Positions 14,997 through 15,045 of a DNA stretch of 15,045 nucleotides are shown in pieces. Under the pieces are notes generated by a model. It was not told the DNA's origin and made no database searches. It saw nothing but the letters and a program-made list of their open reading frames with translations. Location of the stretch: the NCBI GenBank assembly GCA_031548545.1, contig JAVBQY010000025.1, positions 1 through 15,045 on the forward strand, in the 5' to 3' direction. Made by a program: the position numbers and the translations under genes. The stretch comes from UBA932 sp031548545 (lineage in GTDB: Bacteria; Bacteroidota; Bacteroidia; Bacteroidales; UBA932). The stretch's first letter is position 1. Each line of letters starts with the position of its first letter.

Positions 14997-15044
14997 CGCC
15001 CATAGCGCATTTTGGTGGATATAATCCATCCTCATAAGCTGGGA
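14988..15044 (-). pseudogene. C-terminal end of a possible REP-associated Y1 transposase (partial at right edge)
   Basis: On the minus strand an 18-codon frame enters from the right edge and reads ..MRMDYIHQNALWAKI before TGA. REP-associated tyrosine (Y1) transposases carry a motif of the form YIHxNPVxAGI near the C-terminal third, usually followed by another 30-60 residues. Here NPVRAGI is changed to NALWAKI and the protein stops at once, so this would be a decayed or truncated copy. The similarity is over about 11 residues only. It could be an unrelated gene end. The hairpin at 14971-14996 agrees with a leftward transcript ending here. Confidence 0.3.
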
Positions 15045-15045
15045 T

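Noticed and set aside
13604..15010. A 468-codon open frame on the minus strand opposite the large surface-protein gene
   Set aside because: It runs opposite a gene with signal peptide and repeated modules, and it crosses the terminator hairpin. Its Ile/Val/Arg-rich translation is what the complement of Asn, Tyr and Gly codons gives. It has no recognisable motif.

Overview
The window looks like chromosomal DNA from a Bacteroidota bacterium, probably of the Chitinophagaceae type. The evidence is a SusC/RagA TonB-dependent receptor, a DUF4954 protein, signal peptides ending in a ..FAQ/..SAQ/..KAQ cleavage site, a carboxypeptidase-regulatory-domain protein of a Bacteroidota-only type, and promoter boxes of the Bacteroidota form TAnnTTTG. 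The genus cannot be fixed from the sequence alone.

Left block (1-2611, all leftward): a TAnnTTTG promoter drives a lipoprotein with a DUF2846-like C-terminal half, then an outer-membrane barrel protein whose start overlaps the lipoprotein stop (ATGA), then the first 321 codons of a SusC-like receptor that runs off the left edge. This looks like one cell-envelope operon.

Middle block (2657-10209, all leftward): a gene train with small gaps, starting at a near-leaderless sufB. The order is sufB, a DUF4954 beta-helix protein, a 57-residue small ORF, pnuC, sufC, proline dehydrogenase, and a secreted two-part protein (DUF922-like domain plus barrel). It ends at a hairpin terminator. The ATPase and one scaffold subunit of the SUF iron-sulfur assembly system are here, but sufD and sufS are not. 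The last gene keeps the DUF922 framework, but the HExxH zinc-protease site reads YNQII, so it is probably a pseudo-protease. It is clearly richer in A+T than the genes before it. An 8-bp tandem repeat forms the end of the proline dehydrogenase gene and the gap after it.

Right block (10250-14950, rightward): a divergent promoter 40 bp from the sufB promoter starts a secreted TPR protein and a carboxypeptidase-regulatory-domain protein. A likely terminator follows, then a large secreted protein with three copies of a Tyr/Trp-containing module, an aromatic-Gly stretch and an Asn/Gln/Arg tail, ending at a strong terminator. The last about 60 bp hold a leftward reading frame that ends like a REP-associated Y1 transposase, just upstream of its own hairpin terminator.

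No tRNA, rRNA, CRISPR array or intact mobile element was seen, and no stretch over 300 bp lacks a gene. The best leads are the pseudo-protease/barrel fusion, the unusual suf gene order with a conserved-looking small ORF, and the repeat-module surface protein. All homology calls come from recognising motifs by eye, not from a search.
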